Shown here: piece after piece, positions 1-8,614 of the stretch
How positions within the stretch are numbered: the first letter of the stretch is position 1
How the letters are laid out: each line of letters starts with the position of its first letter
NCBI GenBank assembly: GCA_958402795.1
Contig: CATXUX010000053.1
Span: forward strand, 1 to 19,267
Direction: 5' to 3'
DNA length: 19,267 bases
Source of the DNA: an uncultured Lachnospiraceae bacterium
Lineage (GTDB): Bacteria; Bacillota; Clostridia; Lachnospirales; Lachnospiraceae
Program-made: the position numbers and the translations under genes
Notes under the pieces: model-generated
Database searches by the model: none
The model's input: the letters and a program-made list of their open reading frames with translations, nothing else
Told to the model about the DNA's origin: nothing

Positions 1-26
1 TTCTTCTTCCTTTCTGTACCAAGTGT
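1..26 (-). promoter_or_regulatory. Probable ribosome binding site of the next gene beyond the left edge
   Basis: After the uvrC stop codon the minus strand continues with a purine-rich run, AGAAAGGAAGAAGAA, reaching the window edge. This resembles a Shine-Dalgarno region, so another gene probably follows uvrC closely and co-directionally. hprK often follows uvrC in related Clostridia, but nothing of that gene is visible, so the identity is only a guess. Confidence 0.3.
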
Positions 27-1910
27 TCATATTATACCATCTCCATGGAAAAAATCATATACTGCGCGGGCAGATTTTTCATTCATAACCGGACTTTCTG
101 CCAGTTCCTCCACACTGGCTGCCCGGATATCGTCCAGGCTGGAAAACCGACGCATCAAATCTTTTCGTCTCGCAGGACCGATGCCGTCGATATCATCCAG
201 AATGGAATGAACCTGTCCTTTTCCCCGGAGCTGCTTGTGATACCCGATCGCAAACCGGTGCGCTTCGTCCTGGATCCGTGTGATCAGGCGGAATGCCTCG
301 GAGGACCGGTCAATCGGGATTTCCTCATTTTGATAGTAAAGTCCCCTCGTCCGATGGTGATCATCCTTTACCATACCGCACACAGGAATATCCAGATGGA
401 GTTCATCCAGCACCTCCAGCGCCACATTGACCTGCCCCTTGCCGCCGTCCATCATGATCAGATCCGGAAATATGGTAAATCCGCCATGTTCTTTACTTTC
501 CTCCCGTTCTTTCAGTCCGTGGGTAAAGCGCCGTGTCAGCACTTCACGCATACTCCCATAGTCGTCCGCCCCTTTGATCCCTTTGATCTTAAACTTGCGG
601 TAATCGTTTCGTTTCGGTTTCCCGCGTTCATAGACTACCATGGATCCCACAGAATCAAAGCCATTCGTATTCGAGATATCATATGCTTCCATTCTGCGGA
701 TTTCTCCGGTTCCAAGCAGTTTTTCAATCTCCTTTACCGCACCGATCGTTCTTCCTTCCTCACGCTTCAGGCGCTCCTTATCCTTACTTAATACCAGATT
801 TGCATTGTTCTCGGCAAGCTCCACCAGTTTTTCCTTTTTCCCTTTTTTCGGAACAAGGATCGTCACTTTGCCGCCCCGCCTGGAAGACAGCCACTCTTCG
901 ATCAGTTCCATGTCTCCGGGCGCTTCCGGAACCATAAGTACAGGCGGGATAAACGGCGTCCCACCGTAATATTGCTTGATAAAGCTGTTCAGGATTGCCC
1001 CCTGCGACTCTCCTTCCATCACTTTCAGGTAAAAGTGATCCCGCCCGATCAGTCTGCCTCCGCGGATAAAGAAGACCTGAACCACAGCGTCTTCTTTTTC
1101 TGCCGCTGCTGCAAGGATATCCCGGTCCTCACCGCTGCTGTCAGTAATTTTCTGCTTCTGCGCTGTTTTTTTCACGCTTGAGATCAGTTCCCGGTATTCG
1201 ATCGCACGTTCAAATTCCAGATTTTCGGAAGCTGCATTCATTTTCTCCGTCAGATCTTTCAGTGTATCCTCATAGTTTCCGTTCAGGAAACGTACGGCTG
1301 CGTCAACAGATTTTCGGTATTCTTCCTGGGAAATATACCCCTGACACGGCGCCTCGCACTGCTTGATATGGTAATTCAGGCATGGCCGCTCCTTCCCGAT
1401 ATCTTTCGGCAGATTTCGGTTACAGCTCCGGATATGGTAGAGCTTATACAGCAGATCGATCGTATCGCGAACCGCCTGCGAACTGGTAAACGGACCAAAA
1501 TATTTCGCCTTATCCTTCTGCATCCGACGCACAAGCAGAATTCTTGGGTACGGCTCATTCGTCGTTACTTTAATAAACGGATATGTCTTATCATCCATCA
1601 GCATGGTGTTATATTTCGGTCGATGCTCTTTGATCAAATTGCATTCCAGTACAAGAGCCTCCAGTTCTGAATCTGTCACGATGTATTCAAATCTGCGGAT
1701 ATGGGTCACCATCTGCTCGATCTTCACGCCCTTATTCCTGCTCGTCTGGAAATACTGTCTCACACGGTTTTTCAGGCTGATCGCCTTTCCTACATAAATG
1801 ATCTGATCTGTCTCATCATGCATCAGGTAGACGCCCGGCTTTCCCGGCAGCTTCTTTAGTTCTTCCTGAATATCAAATCCGGTATTCTCCATTCCTCCGC
1901 TCTCTTCCAT
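27..1910 (-). CDS. uvrC: UvrABC excinuclease subunit C
   Basis: UvrC makes both incisions around bulky DNA lesions in nucleotide excision repair, acting in the cytoplasm after UvrA/UvrB have loaded. The 627-aa product has the normal family length and domain order. There is an N-terminal GIY-YIG nuclease domain (GVY at 26-28, IYVGK at 38-42, Arg49). A UVR motif for UvrB contact follows at about residues 210-250 (ENLEFERAIEYRELI). Then come the RNase H-like 3' side endonuclease domain (MEAYDISNTNG, MREVLTRRF) and a C-terminal double helix-hairpin-helix (DDIDGIGPARRKDLM). The start at 1910 is supported by AAAGGGG seven bases upstream. The later in-frame ATG has its GGAGG only one base away and is less likely. 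The gene lies 65 bp downstream of ftsH on the same strand, with a hairpin between them. Confidence 0.97.
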   Translation of the reverse strand: MEESGGMENTGFDIQEELKKLPGKPGVYLMHDETDQIIYVGKAISLKNRVRQYFQTSRNKGVKIEQMVTHIRRFEYIVTDSELEALVLECNLIKEHRPKYNTMLMDDKTYPFIKVTTNEPYPRILLVRRMQKDKAKYFGPFTSSQAVRDTIDLLYKLYHIRSCNRNLPKDIGKERPCLNYHIKQCEAPCQGYISQEEYRKSVDAAVRFLNGNYEDTLKDLTEKMNAASENLEFERAIEYRELISSVKKTAQKQKITDSSGEDRDILAAAAEKEDAVVQVFFIRGGRLIGRDHFYLKVMEGESQGAILNSFIKQYYGGTPFIPPVLMVPEAPGDMELIEEWLSSRRGGKVTILVPKKGKKEKLVELAENNANLVLSKDKERLKREEGRTIGAVKEIEKLLGTGEIRRMEAYDISNTNGFDSVGSMVVYERGKPKRNDYRKFKIKGIKGADDYGSMREVLTRRFTHGLKEREESKEHGGFTIFPDLIMMDGGKGQVNVALEVLDELHLDIPVCGMVKDDHHRTRGLYYQNEEIPIDRSSEAFRLITRIQDEAHRFAIGYHKQLRGKGQVHSILDDIDGIGPARRKDLMRRFSSLDDIRAASVEELAESPVMNEKSARAVYDFFHGDGII

Positions 1911-1929
1911 TCTATTCCCCTTTCACCGG

Positions 1930-1965
1930 AAAGGCAGGGGACATTCCATTCTGCTCCCTGCCTTT
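1930..1965 (-). terminator. Hairpin between ftsH and uvrC (weak terminator or processing site)
   Basis: A 10-bp stem (AAGGCAGGG / CCCTGCCTT plus one A-T pair) encloses a 16-nt loop just after the ftsH stop. Neither strand has a proper U-run behind the stem; the minus strand reads only TTTCC. Partial termination or mRNA stabilisation between ftsH and uvrC is therefore more likely than full termination. Confidence 0.4.
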
Positions 1966-1975
1966 ATTCCATGAC

Positions 1976-4165
1976 TTATTCTTCTTTGTTCTCTGTTGTA
2001 TCCTGCTGCTCTTCTGCGCTCTCTGCAACGTTCTGCGGCTGCTCCTCTGTATCATCCGCTGTACTCTCCGGCTGTTCATCCGTCTTATCCTCTGCACTCT
2101 CCTGCCGTTCTTCCGGATCTTCTACGATCTTCGCCGGATATTCAACCGGATTCATCTGGATCCGGACGCGCTTCTTCGCCGCATCTCCATCGCCCTCCGG
2201 CGGCTCCGGCATTCCTTTTACCTCGCGCAGTATCTTCATGAATTCTTTTCCGGTAATGGTCTCTTTCTCGATCAGGAATTCCGAAATCTTATCCAGTGCT
2301 TCACGGTTCTCCCGCAGAAGTCGTTTTGCCTCTTCATATGCCGTGTGAAGCATCTTCATCACTTCTTCATCGATCTGGGACGCCGTAGCCTCCCCGCAGT
2401 TCATCACCGCACGGCCGTCCAGATAACGACTCTGCGTCGATTCCAGTCCGATCAGGCCAAACTTATCGGACATTCCATACTGCGTCACCATGGATCTTGC
2501 GATCTTGGTCGCCTGCTCGATATCGTTGGACGCTCCGGTTGTCACCGTATCGAATACAATCTCCTCCGCAGCACGGCCTGCGAGTGTCGTCACAAGCATC
2601 TCTTCGAGTTCTTTTCTCGTATTTAAGTATTTTTCTTCTTCCGGAGTCTGCATCACGTACCCAAGCGCTCCCATCGTCCGTGGCACGATCGTAATCTTCT
2701 GCACCGGTTCCGTGTTCTTCTGAAGGGCGCTGGCAAGCGCATGCCCTACCTCGTGGTAGGATACGATCCGCCGCTCTTCTTCACTCATGATCCGGTCTTT
2801 CTTCTCTTTCCCGACAAGAACGACTTCCACCGCTTCCAGAAGATCCTTCTGCCCGACTACATTTCTGCCGTTCTTCACGGCATTGATCGCCGCCTCGTTG
2901 ATGATATTTGCAAGATCGGAACCGACCGCGCCGGAAGTTGCCAGTGCAATTGCCTCCAGATCAACCGTCTCATCCATCTTCACGTCTTTTGAATGTACTT
3001 TTAATGTATCCACACGGCCTTTTAAATCCGGTTTGTCAACGATCACGCGGCGGTCAAAACGTCCCGGACGCAGCAGCGCCGGATCCAGAACTTCAGGCCG
3101 GTTCGTCGCCGCCAGCACGAGAAGTCCGGTATTCGTATCAAATCCGTCCATCTCCGCCAAAAGCTGGTTCAAGGTCTGCTCCCGCTCGTCGTTTCCGCCC
3201 ATCGCGGTATCTCTCGTCTTGCCGATCGCATCAATCTCATCGATGAAGATAATGCACGGCGCCATCTGCTGTGCCTGCTTGAACAGATCACGCACACGGG
3301 AAGCTCCTACGCCCACATACATCTCTACGAAAGAAGAACCTGACAGGGAAAAGAACGGTACTTTAGCTTCTCCCGCAACTGCCTTTGCGAGCAGCGTCTT
3401 TCCGGTTCCCGGAGGTCCGACAAGCAGCGCGCCTTTCGGCAGCTTCGCGCCGATTCCGGTATACTTATCCGGGTTGTGCAGGAAATCTACTACCTCCTGC
3501 AGTGACTCCTTTGCCTCATCCTGTCCCGCCACATCCTGAAACGTCACGCCCGTCTCCTTCTCTGCATAAACCTTGGCGTTGCTCTTACCGATTCCCATCA
3601 CACCGCCGCCGTTCTTGGACATGCTCTTCATCAGCAGATTAAACAAAATGACCATCAGGATGATCGGAAGTACAACTGTAATCAGAAGCTCCACCAGCAG
3701 AGACGATGCCGTATCCGGAATCTCCTGCTCATACTCGACGCCCGCCTCGTACAGCTTTTCGGACAAAGTGTCATCATCTACCCGTCCGGTGTAATAGTCC
3801 GGCTCCCGCTCAGTCTCCTGCTCTTCCTCGTCCGTCTGCTCCTCTGTGTCTGTTCCCAGCTCATCCCGCAGATCGTCCAGCATCTTCTGCGCATCATCCG
3901 ACAGCGTGTTCTCCTGCTGCTGGTCGTCTGTCTCCTGTTCCTTCAAGGTGATATAGAGTGTAGTTGAACTGATCGTAACTTTCTCTACTTTTCCATCGTC
4001 CACCAGTTCCAGAAACTTATTGTAGCTGATTTCCTGCGGATCGGAACTGTCCATCATTCCAAATAACCCCATAACAACAAAAACAGCCAGCAGTGTAGCA
4101 AACAGAACAATGCTCCATCCCTGCCGGTTATTTCTCGGGGTTTTATTTTTATTTTGATTATCCAT
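1976..4165 (-). CDS. ftsH: ATP-dependent zinc metalloprotease FtsH
   Basis: FtsH is a membrane-anchored AAA+ protease that degrades misfolded membrane proteins and short-lived regulators. The 729-aa sequence shows TM helix 1 at about 17-37 and an extracytoplasmic segment containing a very acidic Glu/Asp/Gln insert (about 76-122). TM helix 2 follows at about 156-178, then a Walker A motif GPPGTGKT (250-257), Walker B IIFIDEIDAIG (305-315), the second region of homology (RPEVLDPALLRPGRFDRR) and the zinc site HEVGH (471-475). The later NDIEQAT segment carries the expected third zinc-ligand Asp. The last ~70 residues form a low-complexity acidic tail with EEQP/EEQQ repeats, longer than in many FtsH proteins. 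AGGGAGG lies seven bases before the ATG. Its promoter faces the divergent pyrG gene. Confidence 0.97.
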   Translation of the reverse strand: MDNQNKNKTPRNNRQGWSIVLFATLLAVFVVMGLFGMMDSSDPQEISYNKFLELVDDGKVEKVTISSTTLYITLKEQETDDQQQENTLSDDAQKMLDDLRDELGTDTEEQTDEEEQETEREPDYYTGRVDDDTLSEKLYEAGVEYEQEIPDTASSLLVELLITVVLPIILMVILFNLLMKSMSKNGGGVMGIGKSNAKVYAEKETGVTFQDVAGQDEAKESLQEVVDFLHNPDKYTGIGAKLPKGALLVGPPGTGKTLLAKAVAGEAKVPFFSLSGSSFVEMYVGVGASRVRDLFKQAQQMAPCIIFIDEIDAIGKTRDTAMGGNDEREQTLNQLLAEMDGFDTNTGLLVLAATNRPEVLDPALLRPGRFDRRVIVDKPDLKGRVDTLKVHSKDVKMDETVDLEAIALATSGAVGSDLANIINEAAINAVKNGRNVVGQKDLLEAVEVVLVGKEKKDRIMSEEERRIVSYHEVGHALASALQKNTEPVQKITIVPRTMGALGYVMQTPEEEKYLNTRKELEEMLVTTLAGRAAEEIVFDTVTTGASNDIEQATKIARSMVTQYGMSDKFGLIGLESTQSRYLDGRAVMNCGEATASQIDEEVMKMLHTAYEEAKRLLRENREALDKISEFLIEKETITGKEFMKILREVKGMPEPPEGDGDAAKKRVRIQMNPVEYPAKIVEDPEERQESAEDKTDEQPESTADDTEEQPQNVAESAEEQQDTTENKEE

Positions 4166-4194
4166 TATTGTCCTCCCTAAAAACCGCTATTATC

Positions 4195-4223
4195 ATTATA
4201 ATTACCGCCGCGCCATAAATCAA
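4195..4223 (-). promoter_or_regulatory. Sigma-A-type promoter of ftsH
   Basis: On the minus strand TTGATT and a perfect TATAAT are separated by 17 bp, about 30 bp upstream of the ftsH start codon. This leaves a short leader carrying the AGGGAGG ribosome binding site. Confidence 0.65.
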
Positions 4224-4265
4224 CAAAAAGATTGTGAAAATATTGTAAACATGACAAAAAAGCAC

Positions 4266-4294
4266 TGTATTTTTCATTTGATTTGGTGTATACT
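4266..4294 (+). promoter_or_regulatory. Possible promoter of pyrG
   Basis: A TATACT hexamer at 4289-4294 lies about 42 bp before the pyrG start. The hexamer 17 bp upstream of it, TGTATT, is a poor -35. The leader is short and no attenuator hairpin is visible, so I see no sign of terminator-type pyrimidine attenuation. Confidence 0.3.
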
Positions 4295-4336
4295 TTTTAA
4301 GTATTTTTTGGTATGTGAAACACAGAGGAGGAAGTT

Positions 4337-5944
4337 ATGGCAGTAAAATATGTATTTGTTACCGGCGGCGTTGTATCCGGTCTGGGAAAGGGTATCACGG
4401 CGGCTTCTCTCGGACGTCTTCTCAAAGCACGCGGTTATACAGTTACCATGCAGAAGTTTGATCCGTATATTAACATTGATCCTGGTACGATGAACCCGGT
4501 ACAGCACGGGGAAGTATTCGTGACGGACGACGGAGCGGAGACCGATCTGGATCTCGGACATTATGAACGGTTTATTGATGAAAGTCTGACAAAGAATTCC
4601 AATGTCACCAGCGGAAAGATCTACTGGTCCGTACTGCAAAAAGAACGCCGCGGTGATTTCGGCGGAGGAACCGTACAGGTGATCCCGCATATTACAAACG
4701 AGATCAAAGACCGTTTCTACCGCAATCCTGCGGCAACAGATACCGAGATTGCTATCATTGAAGTCGGCGGAACCGTCGGAGATATCGAAAGCCAGCCGTT
4801 TCTGGAATCGATCCGCCAGTTCCAGCACGAAAAGGGTTCGGAGAATGTCATCCTGATCCATGTCACGCTGATTCCGTATCTGCGTGCCTCTCAGGAGATG
4901 AAGACGAAGCCGACGCAGGCAAGTGTAAAGGAACTTCAGGGTATGGGAATCCAGCCGGACATCATCGTCTGCCGCTCCGAATATCCGCTGACCGTCGGTA
5001 TGAAGGATAAGATTTCCCTTTTCTGTAACATTCCGGCTGACCATGTGCTCCAGAATCTGGATGTAGAATATCTGTATGAAGCGCCCCTGGCGATGGAGAA
5101 GGAACATCTGGCACAGGTTGTCTGTGATTGTCTGCAGCTCGACTGTCCGGAACCGGATCTGAAAGACTGGACAGAGATGGTGGAGAATCTCAAGCATCCG
5201 ACACAGGAAGTGACCGTCGCCCTTGTCGGGAAATATATCCAGCTTCACGACGCCTATATCAGCGTAGTAGAGGCACTGAAGCACGGCGGCATTTACAGCC
5301 ACACCATCGTCAATATTAAATGGGTAGATTCCGAAACCGTTACTGCAGAAAATGCAGACGAAATTCTGGGCGACGTGAGCGGTATCCTGGTACCGGGCGG
5401 ATTCGGCGACCGTGGGATCGACGGCAAGATCGAAGCGATCCGGTATGCACGGACACACCAGATTCCGTTCCTCGGATTATGTCTCGGCATGCAGCTTGCG
5501 ATCGTAGAATTTGCGAGAAATGTGATCGGCTACAATGACGCACACAGTATGGAACTGGATCCGCAGACAACCCATCCGGTCATCCATATCATGCCGGACC
5601 AGGTCGGTATCGAAGATATCGGAGGCACGCTTCGTCTCGGCGCGTACCCCTGCGTTCTGAAAGAAGATTCCAAAGCGTACAGTATGTACGGCTGCCGCGA
5701 GATCAGTGAACGTCACCGCCACCGCTACGAAGTCAACAATGACTTCCGCGAAGCGCTGGAATCACACGGCATGAAGATCTCCGGTCTCTCCCCGGACGGA
5801 CGGATCGTGGAGATGATCGAGATCCCGGAGCATCCGTGGTTTATCGCCACCCAGGCGCACCCGGAGCTCAAGTCCCGCCCGAACCGCCCGCACCCGCTGT
5901 TCAAAGGATTTGTAGAAGCAGCGCTGCAGTATGCGGGAAAATAA
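4337..5944 (+). CDS. pyrG: CTP synthase (glutamine hydrolysing)
   Basis: CTP synthase makes CTP from UTP, ATP and glutamine, the last step of de novo pyrimidine nucleotide synthesis. The 535-aa product has the expected two-domain form. The N-terminal amidoligase domain (about 1-265) contains the P-loop GLGKGITAAS (15-24), the DPGTMNPVQHGEV region and GGTVGDIES. The C-terminal class I glutamine amidotransferase domain has the oxyanion strand GILVPGGFGDRG, the nucleophile elbow LGLCLGMQ with Cys382, and the His508/Glu510 pair in HPEL. GAGGAGGAAG lies just upstream of the ATG. The gene is divergent from ftsH and is followed by a wall-protein gene with its own promoter, so it is probably monocistronic. 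Length and motifs look intact. Confidence 0.97.
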   Translation: MAVKYVFVTGGVVSGLGKGITAASLGRLLKARGYTVTMQKFDPYINIDPGTMNPVQHGEVFVTDDGAETDLDLGHYERFIDESLTKNSNVTSGKIYWSVLQKERRGDFGGGTVQVIPHITNEIKDRFYRNPAATDTEIAIIEVGGTVGDIESQPFLESIRQFQHEKGSENVILIHVTLIPYLRASQEMKTKPTQASVKELQGMGIQPDIIVCRSEYPLTVGMKDKISLFCNIPADHVLQNLDVEYLYEAPLAMEKEHLAQVVCDCLQLDCPEPDLKDWTEMVENLKHPTQEVTVALVGKYIQLHDAYISVVEALKHGGIYSHTIVNIKWVDSETVTAENADEILGDVSGILVPGGFGDRGIDGKIEAIRYARTHQIPFLGLCLGMQLAIVEFARNVIGYNDAHSMELDPQTTHPVIHIMPDQVGIEDIGGTLRLGAYPCVLKEDSKAYSMYGCREISERHRHRYEVNNDFREALESHGMKISGLSPDGRIVEMIEIPEHPWFIATQAHPELKSRPNRPHPLFKGFVEAALQYAGK

Positions 5945-5961
5945 ATATGACATATTTTTTT
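5943..5961 (+). terminator. Weak AT-only hairpin plus T-run after pyrG
   Basis: AAATAT-GAC-ATATTT overlaps the pyrG stop and is followed by a continuous T stretch to 5961. The T-run is good but the stem is only six A-T pairs, so termination efficiency is doubtful. Confidence 0.3.
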
Positions 5962-5999
5962 CATTTTGTTACGAAATCTGCCGGATTTGTTAACAGCAC

Positions 6000-6028
6000 T
6001 TGCACTTTACTCGTTTTCACTATATAAT
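6000..6028 (+). promoter_or_regulatory. Promoter of the coiled-coil/3D wall protein
   Basis: A perfect TATAAT at 6023-6028 is preceded at 17 bp by TTGCAC, which shares the TTG of the -35 consensus. It lies about 48 bp upstream of the GTG start. Confidence 0.5.
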
Positions 6029-6075
6029 AGACATGTCTTGTATCGCAAAATATCAGAAAGAAAGGATTAGATTTT

Positions 6076-7185
6076 GTGAAATTGCGTATGAAACAAAAAG
6101 TGCAGTCCGGATTATCTCTGATTCTTATCTGCGTAATGGTATTTTTATGTATGCCGGTATCCGCAGAGGATGCAGAGAGTCTGGAAAACAAAACAAATGA
6201 ACTGCAGAATGAGCTTGACGGCATCAATCAGGATCTTCTCGCGATCAGTGATGAGATTGCTTCCACAGAAGCAGAGATTGAAGATGCGAACAACGAGATG
6301 CTCCGCCTTCAGGATTCTCTCGCAATCTCCAGAGAAAATGAAGCTCGTCAGTACGAGAATATGAAGACGCGCATCAAGTATATGTATGAAAACGGCAACA
6401 GTTCACTTTTACAGATGATGTTTTCTGCAGAAAGTATGTCTGATTTCCTGAACCGCGCGGATTTTGTACAGAACATCACGGAATACGACCGTGATATGCT
6501 GACAACCCTGCAGAATATGAAAACAGGAATCGAAGAACAGGAAACGGCTCTGACCGAGCGGCAGGATGCACTTGCAGACCTGCAGACCCAACTGGAAGAG
6601 CAACAGAATGAACTGACCGCCAAGGCAGAAGAAACGTCTACAGATCTGGCAGCTTTTAACGAACAGCTTCAGGCGATCCGCGAAGAAGAAGCACGGAAAG
6701 CGGAAGAAGAACGGCTGGCGGAGGAGGCACGGCAAAAGGAAGAAGAAGCACGGAAAACCGCTGCAGCCAATGCTGCCGCATCCACATCCGAAAGCAATGT
6801 TTCTTCCGGCAACGTTTCCTCAGACAATTCTTCCCCCTCGAACCCTTCGGTCAGCGACTCTGTTTCGAACAATTCGTCACAGGGCAGTAACAGCGGATAC
6901 ACATATCCGTCCGGCGGCGGAGCACTCACTCCGGAGAAAGGTGTCGTTTATTTTAACGGACACAGAGAGACTTATTACTCTCAAAAAGTACTGCCCGGAG
7001 GAGGCTTAAATATCCCGGGGCGGCATGTTGCTTCAGACGGAACGATTCGTGACACCGACGGTTACATCTGTGTCGCCAGCAGTGATCTTCCCTGGGGAAC
7101 GATCGTAGAGACTTCCCTCGGCACCGGAAAAGTATATGACAGCGGTTGTGCAAGTGGTACGATCGATATCTATACAGACTGGTAA
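6076..7185 (+). CDS. Secreted coiled-coil protein with C-terminal 3D domain (peptidoglycan-acting)
   Basis: This is a 369-aa exported protein. It has a Sec signal peptide ending near VSA|ED (residues 28-32) and a long heptad-rich coiled coil (about 33-235) of the PcsB/CwlO N-terminal type, including YMYENGNSSLLQMMFSAES. A Ser/Asn/Gly-rich linker (about 236-285) follows, then a C-terminal 3D domain (about 325-369). The 3D domain has the marks PWGTIVETSLGTGKVYDSG and GTIDIYTDW. 3D domains share the double-psi barrel of MltA-like lytic transglycosylases, so a role in cell-wall cleavage or remodelling at the surface is likely. The first Asp of classical 3D domains is not conserved here (ASSDLP). 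A GTG start at 6076 is chosen because AAAGGA sits nine bases upstream; the ATG four codons later is too far from it. Confidence 0.85.
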   Translation: MKLRMKQKVQSGLSLILICVMVFLCMPVSAEDAESLENKTNELQNELDGINQDLLAISDEIASTEAEIEDANNEMLRLQDSLAISRENEARQYENMKTRIKYMYENGNSSLLQMMFSAESMSDFLNRADFVQNITEYDRDMLTTLQNMKTGIEEQETALTERQDALADLQTQLEEQQNELTAKAEETSTDLAAFNEQLQAIREEEARKAEEERLAEEARQKEEEARKTAAANAAASTSESNVSSGNVSSDNSSPSNPSVSDSVSNNSSQGSNSGYTYPSGGGALTPEKGVVYFNGHRETYYSQKVLPGGGLNIPGRHVASDGTIRDTDGYICVASSDLPWGTIVETSLGTGKVYDSGCASGTIDIYTDW

Positions 7186-7195
7186 AAATGTTCAT

Positions 7196-7224
7196 GAACG
7201 CAGACTGCAATGCAGTCTGCGTTC
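7196..7224. terminator. Strong hairpin between convergent genes (bidirectional terminator)
   Basis: A perfect 13-bp stem (GAACGCAGACTGC / GCAGTCTGCGTTC) with the three-base loop AAT. The plus strand continues AAAATTTTC. The minus strand reaches ATTTTT about ten bases after the stem. It lies 10 bp after the stop of the wall protein and includes part of the TGA stop of the convergent hydrogenase-like gene, so it probably serves both. Confidence 0.75.
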
Positions 7225-8527
7225 AAAATTTTCTGATGAACAATTCACCGTCATTCAATAAATCTTCTACTGTCTCAAATCCCAGACGTTTCATGAGCTT
7301 CATCACATATGGATTTTCCAGCGACGTTTTATAAGCTGCTTCGTCTCCATACTGATCTACATGCTCTTTTCCGGCCTCTCGTTCGAGGATTGCTTTTGGT
7401 CCGCCGACACAGCCTCCCGGACATCCCATGCCCTCAAAGAAATTTGCCGTTGTTTCTTTCCGCTGCAATCGCTCCAGCATTTCCCGGCAGGCAGGCACGC
7501 CGTCTGCCTGCTCCGCTCGCACGGAGATTTCTCCCTTCCTCTGCACTGTTTTTTTCTTCCGGATATCCGCTGCCTGCGTCAGCTCATCCATCTCCTCTTT
7601 CCGCCGAAGTTGTTCCACTGTGGCTTTTACGGCTTCGCTTACACCGCCTGTCCGAGCATAGATTCTTCCGGCTCTGGATGAATGATCCTTTTGACGGTCC
7701 GGAAGATGTTCCGGATGAATATCCGCCGCATCAAAAATATCCTGTACCTCCTGAAATGTCAGCACATAGTCTACCACTCCCGCAATATCCGGCTCCCTGG
7801 CCTCGCTTTTCTTCGCAACGCAAGGTCCTATAAAAACCGTGACCGCATCAGGATGCAGTCGTTTCACCACACGTCCGCACGCAATCATCGGAGATACGGA
7901 TCCGGGCATATGCGGCATCAATTCATGATATACCTTTCGTACCATGGCGATCCAGATCGGGCAGCAGCAGCTTGTCAGTTGAAAATCCCCGGTCTGTTTT
8001 ACATGACGCTCAAATTCCAGTGCTTCTTTCATCGTAAGGATATCTGCAAACAACGCGACCTCGATCATGCCGTCAAATCCAAGTGCACAAAAAGCGCTCC
8101 GCAGCTTTCCCGGTGTGACCGATTCACGAAACTGTCCCTGAAACGCCGGAGCAACCAGCGCATACACGGGTCCTTCGCTTTCCCGCACCGCCTTCATCGC
8201 CGGAAGGACATCCCTGCCTATCGTCAGTTTATCCTCTCTGCACGCCTCTATGCAGGCAGTACACCCGGTACATTTTTCAGGATTGATCTTGAGTTTTCCA
8301 TCTTCGGATTCCTCAATTGCGTCAAAGATACAACTGTTCACACAGGCACGTTCATACGCCTCGCTGCATCCGCTGCAGCTCTCGGTATAAAATACCGGCG
8401 CATAGTTTTCCGGATGAAGCAGGCAGTCCAGATGCGCCGGATCATACTGCGGCGGCAGCGGTTCATCCAGTTTTATTTTCTGTCGAAGGATATCCCGGTA
8501 CAATTCATCAAAACTTTTCTCTGACAT
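7223..8527 (-). CDS. [FeFe]-hydrogenase-like protein (two 4Fe-4S clusters plus H-cluster domain)
   Basis: The 434-aa protein has a ferredoxin-like N-terminus with C51-x2-C54-x7-C62-x3-C66 and a standard C86-x2-C89-x2-C92-x3-C96. A hydrogenase large-subunit C-terminal domain follows. The three H-cluster motifs are recognisable but altered: TSCCCPIW (185-192) for TSCCPxW, GPCVAKKSE (234-242) for MPCxxKxxE, and EGMGCPGGCVGGP (365-377) for the ExMxCxGGCxxGGG type. The four H-cluster cysteines are retained. The Met before the second motif and the GGG end are lost, as I recall for divergent group C/D or sensory members. It may evolve H2 poorly, sense H2, or do other redox chemistry. The ATG at 8527 is preferred because GGAG lies seven bases upstream; an ATG 18 bases earlier lacks a good site. 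No maturation genes are nearby. Confidence 0.85.
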   Translation of the reverse strand: MSEKSFDELYRDILRQKIKLDEPLPPQYDPAHLDCLLHPENYAPVFYTESCSGCSEAYERACVNSCIFDAIEESEDGKLKINPEKCTGCTACIEACREDKLTIGRDVLPAMKAVRESEGPVYALVAPAFQGQFRESVTPGKLRSAFCALGFDGMIEVALFADILTMKEALEFERHVKQTGDFQLTSCCCPIWIAMVRKVYHELMPHMPGSVSPMIACGRVVKRLHPDAVTVFIGPCVAKKSEAREPDIAGVVDYVLTFQEVQDIFDAADIHPEHLPDRQKDHSSRAGRIYARTGGVSEAVKATVEQLRRKEEMDELTQAADIRKKKTVQRKGEISVRAEQADGVPACREMLERLQRKETTANFFEGMGCPGGCVGGPKAILEREAGKEHVDQYGDEAAYKTSLENPYVMKLMKRLGFETVEDLLNDGELFIRKF

Positions 8528-8552
8528 AAAAAATCTCCGTTTCATTCACATA

Positions 8553-8579
8553 CAGACCTGATCCGCCGGACCAGGTCTG
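8553..8579. other. Hairpin upstream of the hydrogenase-like gene
   Basis: CAGACCTG / CAGGTCTG form an 8-bp stem, with a further TCC/GGA pairing inside the loop. It lies in the 87-bp gap between the YibE/F gene and the hydrogenase-like gene. On the minus strand no T-run follows, so it is not a clear terminator there. It may be a weak terminator, an mRNA-stability element or an attenuator. Confidence 0.4.
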
Positions 8580-8614
8580 CTATTTCTTTTCAGTATGAAC
8601 AAAACGAAGAATAT

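Noticed and set aside
4274..5458. A 394-codon open frame on the minus strand opposite pyrG
   Set aside because: It lies wholly antisense to an intact, fully motif-supported CTP synthase gene, has no recognisable domain, and is explained by codon bias of pyrG.
7682..8524. A 280-codon plus-strand frame opposite the hydrogenase-like gene
   Set aside because: Basic, motif-free translation antisense to a protein with conserved Fe-S motifs; a shadow frame.
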